Source: an uncultured Moheibacter sp.
Lineage (GTDB): Bacteria > Bacteroidota > Bacteroidia > Flavobacteriales > Weeksellaceae
Assembly: GCA_937875605.1 (NCBI GenBank)
Contig: CALLXZ010000429.1
Span: 1-9,714, forward strand
Reading direction: 5' to 3'
Length of the DNA: 9,714 nt
Made by a program: the position numbers and the translations under genes. The notes beneath the pieces were generated by a model that had not been told where the DNA came from, did not search any database, and saw only the letters and a list, made by a program, of their open reading frames with translations. Positions within the stretch are counted from its first letter, which is position 1. Every line of letters starts with the position of its first letter. Of this stretch, positions 5,524 through 9,714 are shown in pieces.

Positions 5524-8142
5524 ATGGAATTACAGACGAAATACAATCCGCAGAGCGTAGAAAGTAAATGGTACGATTACTGGATGAAAAATGAATATTT
5601 TTTCTCCAAACCCGATGAACGGAAACCTTATACTATCGTCATTCCACCACCTAACGTAACAGGTGTGCTTCACATGGGGCATATGCTGAACAATACGATT
5701 CAGGATGTGCTGATACGCCGTGCCAGAATGCGTGGCTATAATGCTTGCTGGGTTCCCGGAACCGATCATGCTTCCATCGCGACCGAAGCAAAAGTTGTGG
5801 GTAAATTGAAAGAAGAAGGAATTTCTAAATTTGAGATAGGAAGAGAGAAATTTTTGGATCATGCTTGGGAATGGACTCATAAGCACGGCGGAATTATTTT
5901 AGAACAATTGAAAACACTGGGTTGTTCATGTGATTGGAATCGCACGAAATTCACGATGGATGAAGATTTATCCCAATCTGTAACCAAAGTTTTTGTGGAT
6001 TTGTATAACAAAGGTTTGGTTTACAGAGGTTATCGTATGGTTAATTGGGATCCGGAAGCAAAAACCAATATTTCGGACGAAGAAGTTATTTATAAAGAAA
6101 AGCAAGGGAAATTATACTTTTTACGCTATAAAATTGAAGGAAGTGAAGATTTCATCGTAGTAGCAACAACGCGCCCTGAAACGATTTTTGGAGATACTGC
6201 AGTTTGCATCAATCCAAACGATGAGCGGTATGCTTTTCTAAAAGGCAAAAATGTAATCGTTCCGATTGCTGACCGAGTTGTCCCGATTATAGAAGACGAA
6301 TATGTCGATATCGAATTCGGAACGGGTTGTCTGAAAGTTACGCCAGCACATGATTTGAATGATTATGAATTAGGCAAAAAACATGATTTAGAAATTATAG
6401 ACTCTATAAATGACGATGCGACTTTGAATCATTTTGCACTGCATTATGAAGGAAAAGATCGATTTAAAGTTAGAAAGGAAATCGAAATCGAGCTGGATGC
6501 CAAAGGATTATTGGAAAAAGTTGAAAATTATACAAATAAAGTAGGAACTTCCGAACGAACGGGAGCGGTGATAGAACCAAAACTTTCGGTTCAGTGGTTT
6601 TTGAAAATGAAAGATTTAGCGAAACCGGCTTTGGAAAATGTCATGAACGATACGATTCAGTTTCATCCGGCTAAATTTAAAAATACCTATCGACATTGGA
6701 TGGAAAATGTACATGATTGGAACATTTCCCGTCAGTTATGGTGGGGACATCAGATTCCTGCTTTTTATTATGGAGAAGGACAAGACGATTTTGTCGTGGC
6801 GGTCAACAAACAAGAAGCGCTGGAAATCATTTCAAGAGAAAGAAATTTAGTTTTGACTGAAGAAGATTTACGTCAGGATGAAGATGCATTGGATACTTGG
6901 TTTTCTTCTTGGTTATGGCCTATTTCGGTTTTCAACGGTATAAATGAACCGGAAAATGAAGAAATCAATTATTATTATCCAACACAGGATTTGGTGACGG
7001 CACCTGAAATTATGTTTTTCTGGGTAGCAAGGATGATCATTGCCGGGTATGAATATCGAAATGAATTACCGTTTAAAAACGTTTACTATACCGGAATAGT
7101 TCGTGATAAACAGGGACGAAAAATGTCAAAATCTTTAGGTAATTCGCCTGATCCGATTAATTTGATGCAACAATATGGAGCGGACGGCGTGCGTGTAGGA
7201 ATGTTGCTTTCATCACCTGCAGGAAATGATTTGCCGTTTGATGAGGATTTATGTGTGCAGGGACGAAATTTTGCGAATAAAATCTGGAATGCTTTCCGAC
7301 TCGTCAAAGGCTGGGAAGTGAATGAGTCATTAGAAATGCCTGCTGAGAATAAATTTGCGGTCGAATGGTTTTATTCGAAATTTAATTCAGAGCTGAAAAA
7401 TATCGAAGATAATTACGATAAATATAGAATTTCAGACGTTTTGATGTCAGTCTATAAGTTGATTTGGGATGATTTCTGTTCGTGGTATTTGGAGGCGGTA
7501 AAACCGGAATTTGGAAAACCGATTGATCAAGAAACGTATAATGTAACGGTTGAATATTTAGGCAATTGCTTGAAAATTTTGCATCCGTTTATGCCATTTT
7601 TGACGGAAGAGATTTGGCAGTTAATGGAAAAAAGAACCTCGGAACAAGCTTTGATCATTTCTGATTATCCGGAAGTGGAAAATTTCTGGCAAGGAATTTT
7701 GGATCAATTTCAAATAAGCTCCGAAGTGATTTCAGGTGTTCGTGCTATCCGAAATGAAAAAGGAATTTCGCCTAAAGAAAAGTTGGAATTATTTGCTTCA
7801 GACAATTCAAAAGAATCATTGAATACTGAGTTGGTGGAAAAATTAGCTAATGTTTCGATTCAATTTTCGGAGCAGTTTCCTGATAAAGGATTTACATTTC
7901 GAGTTGGAACTTTTGAGTTTTTGATTCCTGTATCGGAGAACATCGATATGGAAGCGGAAAAAGAAAAGTTGAAAAAAGAAAAAGAATATTTGGAGGGATT
8001 TCTGAATTCGGTTCGTAAGAAATTGTCCAATGAAAAATTTGTAAGTAGTGCTCCGGAATCAATTGTGAGAGCTGAAAAGAAAAAAGAAGCCGATTCTTTG
8101 GAAAAAATTTCACAGATAGAAGAACAGTTGAAGAGCTTTTAA
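5524..8142 (+). CDS. valS: Valine--tRNA ligase (ValRS)
   Basis: This 872-residue cytosolic class I aminoacyl-tRNA synthetase charges tRNA-Val with valine. Catalytic signatures are HMGH (50-53, within [13 protein letters not shown]) and KMSKS (533-537, within [10 protein letters not shown]). The inserted CP1 editing domain, which removes mischarged threonine, carries TTRPET at 215-220 and [12 protein letters not shown] at 266-277. The Rossmann fold resumes with WWGHQIP (406-412) and [10 protein letters not shown] (457-466). An anticodon-binding helical domain spans roughly 600-740. The C-terminus (808-872) is the Lys/Glu-rich ValRS coiled-coil arm that contacts the tRNA. Length and domain order are complete for bacterial ValRS. 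The name over IleRS/LeuRS rests on the C-terminal arm and the size. It has its own promoter at 5473-5480. No hairpin with a T-run follows the stop. Confidence 0.98.
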   Translation: MELQTKYNPQSVESKWYDYWMKNEYFFSKPDERKPYTIVIPPPNVTGVLHMGHMLNNTIQDVLIRRARMRGYNACWVPGTDHASIATEAKVVGKLKEEGISKFEIGREKFLDHAWEWTHKHGGIILEQLKTLGCSCDWNRTKFTMDEDLSQSVTKVFVDLYNKGLVYRGYRMVNWDPEAKTNISDEEVIYKEKQGKLYFLRYKIEGSEDFIVVATTRPETIFGDTAVCINPNDERYAFLKGKNVIVPIADRVVPIIEDEYVDIEFGTGCLKVTPAHDLNDYELGKKHDLEIIDSINDDATLNHFALHYEGKDRFKVRKEIEIELDAKGLLEKVENYTNKVGTSERTGAVIEPKLSVQWFLKMKDLAKPALENVMNDTIQFHPAKFKNTYRHWMENVHDWNISRQLWWGHQIPAFYYGEGQDDFVVAVNKQEALEIISRERNLVLTEEDLRQDEDALDTWFSSWLWPISVFNGINEPENEEINYYYPTQDLVTAPEIMFFWVARMIIAGYEYRNELPFKNVYYTGIVRDKQGRKMSKSLGNSPDPINLMQQYGADGVRVGMLLSSPAGNDLPFDEDLCVQGRNFANKIWNAFRLVKGWEVNESLEMPAENKFAVEWFYSKFNSELKNIEDNYDKYRISDVLMSVYKLIWDDFCSWYLEAVKPEFGKPIDQETYNVTVEYLGNCLKILHPFMPFLTEEIWQLMEKRTSEQALIISDYPEVENFWQGILDQFQISSEVISGVRAIRNEKGISPKEKLELFASDNSKESLNTELVEKLANVSIQFSEQFPDKGFTFRVGTFEFLIPVSENIDMEAEKEKLKKEKEYLEGFLNSVRKKLSNEKFVSSAPESIVRAEKKKEADSLEKISQIEEQLKSF

Positions 8143-8362
8143 AATGCGTTATTATGTTAGGTTGTGCTAAACTTTGGTGGTTTGTGAAGTGTTGATGATT
8201 CATGCGTAAGAGTCCGTTTTGACCGAAAGACGATACCGGAAAATGGATTTGTTTAGAAGAATGGGCGAATTCTGGGACATACATTCCGTGGCGACTCACT
8301 TTTTGAAATTCCAAAACCTACTTGTGTTGTAAAAAGAATCTGTGCAATTTTAGAGAGAAAAA
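8143..8362. other. Unexplained 220-base gap between valS and the GNAT gene
   Basis: Positions 8161-8340 count 72 G/C in 180 (40%), like coding DNA here and unlike the ~23% counted in the 741-900 gap. No convincing gene is visible: a 29-codon plus-strand frame (8243-8332) and a minus-strand frame running antisense into valS are the only open stretches. A possible RNA hairpin lies at 8210-8250. No terminator with a T-run is evident for either convergent gene. It may be a structured RNA, a decayed gene or a dispersed repeat. Confidence 0.45.
8210..8250 (+). ncRNA. Candidate structured RNA hairpin downstream of valS
   Basis: As plus-strand RNA, 8210-8220 can pair with 8250-8240 in an 11-bp helix with three G·U wobbles. 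After a two-base bulge (8221-8222), CCG 8223-8225 pairs with CGG 8237-8239 around an 11-base loop. The wobbles would be A·C mismatches on the other strand, so the fold favours plus-strand RNA. It lacks a T-run, so it is not a standard terminator. Found by eye only. Confidence 0.25.
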
Positions 8363-8911
8363 TTATGATTTAAAGTTGGTTTTTTCTAATTCAAACCAAG
8401 TGCATTTTTCAATTTCAAAATCACCATATTTCAAATCAAAAAAGCCTTTGAATTCAAATCCGATTTTGCGTAAAATATGCATGGAATTTTCATTTTCTGG
8501 ATGCGTCATGGCATAAAATGTATCCACTTTCAAATTTTTGAATCCCCAATCAATAATAGCTTTGCTGGATTCGGTCGCATAACCTTTTCCCCAATGTTTT
8601 TGTTTGAAACGATAACCGTGTTCGTAAACATTCACCAAACCATTCAGGGGTTCACGAAAGAATTTTAAACCACACCAACCGAGCATTTCTCCAGTATTTT
8701 TATCCAAAACTGCCCATCTTGCAATCCCGTTTTCCGCATATTGTTTTTGCAGCATTTCGATGACTTTGACCATTTCTTCTTTTGAAGTGATAGGCATTTG
8801 GTCTATATATTTATGGACTTCCGGATCGGAATCCATTTCATAGAAATCATCGACATCTGTTAGTTCGATTTCGCGAATGATTAAACGTTCAGTTTCTAAA
8901 AGGGTTTTCAT
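8363..8911 (-). CDS. GNAT family N-acetyltransferase (RimJ/RimL-like, Acetyltransf_3)
   Basis: This 182-residue cytosolic enzyme would transfer an acetyl group from acetyl-CoA to an amine. It opens with the RimJ/RimL-type pattern LLETERLIIREIELTDVDDFYEM (4-26). The acetyl-CoA pyrophosphate-binding motif QKHWGKGYATE lies at 104-114, with the R/QxxGxG/A signature as KHWGKG. NENSMHILRKIGFEFKG (140-156) is the usual late helix and strand of the fold. Length is typical and no key segment is missing. Substrate cannot be told: relatives acetylate ribosomal protein N-termini, antibiotics or small metabolites. The ATG at 8911 overlaps the stop of the upstream lipoprotein gene as ATGA, indicating one operon with coupled translation. 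The cell compartments of the two products differ, so a joint function is not obvious. Confidence 0.92.
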   Translation of the reverse strand: MKTLLETERLIIREIELTDVDDFYEMDSDPEVHKYIDQMPITSKEEMVKVIEMLQKQYAENGIARWAVLDKNTGEMLGWCGLKFFREPLNGLVNVYEHGYRFKQKHWGKGYATESSKAIIDWGFKNLKVDTFYAMTHPENENSMHILRKIGFEFKGFFDLKYGDFEIEKCTWFELEKTNFKS

Positions 8912-9489
8912 TTGAAAGGTTTTAAAGAGCTAATGTAGGTAATCTGAGCATCTGAGAATAAACTTTTTAGCATATCGATTTTTTGAGAACAGTCTTCTCC
9001 TAAAGTGAAATTTACATTGCTGCTTCTGTATCTATGACAATCAAAACAAATTTCAATATATCCTAAAAGTGAATTATCTTCATTTAAAAACAAAACAGCA
9101 TTATTAGGAAAATAGCAATTGGCAGAACGTCCGGCATTTATATTTTTCCGAAAGCCGATATTGTAAATAAGATTGCTTAATTCATTGATTTGATATTCGT
9201 TTAAATATTTTACCTCAAAAAAATCTTCGATATTGAATTTTGAAGGTTCATAATTTAAGTTTTCAAAGTATTTCTCAATATTCATTTCTTTGGTTTCTGG
9301 AAACGAAACGTAAGCAATTTTTCTGGAATTTTTAAATTGAAATTCTTCATTTCTTTGTTCAACAGTCAAAGATTTATTCTCTTTACATTTTAGACATCGA
9401 TCAATATAGCGCCAATTGTACAGCCTATTTTCACAACTTTGAAATATGAAAATAATTGAAAGGGAAAATAGGAAAGTTGAGTATTTCAT
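8908..9489 (-). CDS. Hypothetical lipoprotein with two CxxC pairs
   Basis: The product is 193 residues. Residues 1-19 are a lipoprotein-type signal (MKYSTFLFSLSIIFIFQSC) with Cys19 as the likely lipid site; the -3 residue is Phe, so the lipobox is imperfect but acceptable for this phylum. The mature part has six more cysteines: C32 and C35 (CLKC), C125, C148 and C151 (CFDC), and C167. CxxC pairs in an exported protein suggest disulfides or metal/haem binding, although CxxCH with His after the second Cys occurs once (CFDCH, 148-152), as in c-type haem sites. The segment NNAVLFLNEDNSLLGYIEICFDC (129-151) resembles a recurring motif in small Bacteroidota proteins of unknown function. I cannot name a family. 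It precedes and overlaps the GNAT gene by four bases. A weak promoter match lies at 9648-9678. Confidence 0.82.
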   Translation of the reverse strand: MKYSTFLFSLSIIFIFQSCENRLYNWRYIDRCLKCKENKSLTVEQRNEEFQFKNSRKIAYVSFPETKEMNIEKYFENLNYEPSKFNIEDFFEVKYLNEYQINELSNLIYNIGFRKNINAGRSANCYFPNNAVLFLNEDNSLLGYIEICFDCHRYRSSNVNFTLGEDCSQKIDMLKSLFSDAQITYISSLKPFK

Positions 9490-9647
9490 AAATACTTCAA
9501 CGAATAAATATCAAAGAAATTATGATTAATATGAATTTGCCTTTTTGGACTTGATTCGTTTGAATTTTATTCTTTCAATTGGTCTCCAAGATTAATTATC
9601 ATTTGACAATCTGACCTTAGAATTTGATATAGTTTCATTTTAAAATT

Positions 9648-9678
9648 CAAAATAATCGATTAAACCTTCGCCAACAAA
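9648..9678 (-). promoter_or_regulatory. Possible promoter of the lipoprotein-GNAT operon
   Basis: Minus-strand TTTG at 9678-9675 is followed after 19 bases by TTATTTTG at 9655-9648, one mismatch from TAnnTTTG. The spacing equals that of the better promoter at 849-879. It overlaps the 3' end of the preceding gene and would give a leader of about 150 bases. Confidence 0.35.
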
Positions 9679-9714
9679 TATTTCATATTCACTTCTTTAT
9701 CGATGATTTCAGCC
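9660..9714 (-). CDS. C-terminal end of an unidentified gene (cut by window)
   Basis: Of the three minus-strand frames at the window edge, only one stays open. It encodes the last 17 residues (AEIIDKEVNMKYLLAKV) before TAA at 9662-9660. Codon use is coding-like, and the AT-rich gap begins right after the stop. The stretch is too short to identify. No terminator with a T-run is visible downstream (9490-9659), so transcription may continue into the lipoprotein gene. Confidence 0.45.
   Translation of the reverse strand, partial: AEIIDKEVNMKYLLAKV

Noticed and set aside
5530..5886. 118-codon minus-strand frame at the start of valS
   Set aside because: It lies opposite the ValRS HIGH region, which is unambiguous; a shadow of codon bias.
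7892..8314. 140-codon minus-strand open frame overlapping the end of valS
   Set aside because: More than half runs antisense to the valS coiled-coil arm, and the protein is His/Gln/Ser/Phe-rich with no recognisable fold. The non-overlapping part is discussed with the 8143-8362 gap.
8322..8516. 64-codon plus-strand frame at the GNAT 3' end
   Set aside because: Mostly antisense to the GNAT gene; composition Lys/Asn/Ser/Phe-rich as expected from reversed AT-rich coding DNA.
9570..9600. Small TTGG/CCAA hairpin in the gap before the lipoprotein gene
   Set aside because: The four-base stem lacks a T-run on either strand, so it does not qualify as a terminator.
1..9714. Mobile element, CRISPR array, tRNA/rRNA, toxin-antitoxin or defence genes
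   Set aside because: I found no transposase or integrase motifs, no repeat-spacer pattern and no RNA gene signature on either strand.

Overview
The window looks like ordinary chromosomal DNA of a flavobacterium (Bacteroidota, class Flavobacteriia, perhaps the Weeksellaceae side). Three things point there. Good matches to the Bacteroidota promoter (-7 box TAnnTTTG, once with a TTTG box 19 bases upstream) sit before several genes, and no Shine-Dalgarno sequences are evident. The DNA is AT-rich, about 23% GC in one counted intergenic stretch and about 38% in a counted piece of valS. The gene families are also typical: a zinc-free type B L31, a DUF1573 protein, and lipoproteins with short lipoboxes.

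Layout. Positions 1-740 (minus) hold the N-terminal part of a beta-helix-type lipoprotein cut by the window edge. A 313-base divergent intergenic region separates it from rpmE2 (L31, plus). rpmE2 converges on a long-chain acyl-CoA ligase gene (1385-3172, minus), and the two share a bidirectional terminator. Upstream of the ligase on the same strand are a small very acidic protein (3283-3513) and a MATE efflux pump (3482-4906) that overlap by 32 bases. Next is a secreted DUF1573 protein (4985-5410, minus) with its own terminator. It is divergent from valS (5524-8142, plus), valyl-tRNA synthetase. valS is followed by 220 bases with no convincing gene, then a minus-strand pair: a GNAT acetyltransferase (8363-8911) and a lipoprotein with two CxxC pairs (8908-9489), overlapping by ATGA. 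The last 55 bases hold the C-terminal end of another minus-strand gene.

How the genes relate. Two are core translation genes (L31, ValRS), one is lipid metabolism (acyl-CoA ligase), one is a drug/sodium antiporter, and several are envelope proteins. The overlaps suggest two translationally coupled pairs: MATE with the acidic protein, and the lipoprotein with the GNAT enzyme. Nothing ties the window together as one pathway. I see no mobile element, CRISPR array, tRNA or rRNA, and no defence or biosynthetic cluster.

What deserves a second look: the 220-base gap after valS, which has coding-like GC and a possible G-U-rich hairpin; two start-codon corrections (DUF1573 and MATE); the overlapping acidic protein; the CxxC lipoprotein; and possible regulatory dyads upstream of rpmE2 and between DUF1573 and valS. 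I do not see strong evidence of a new biological system.
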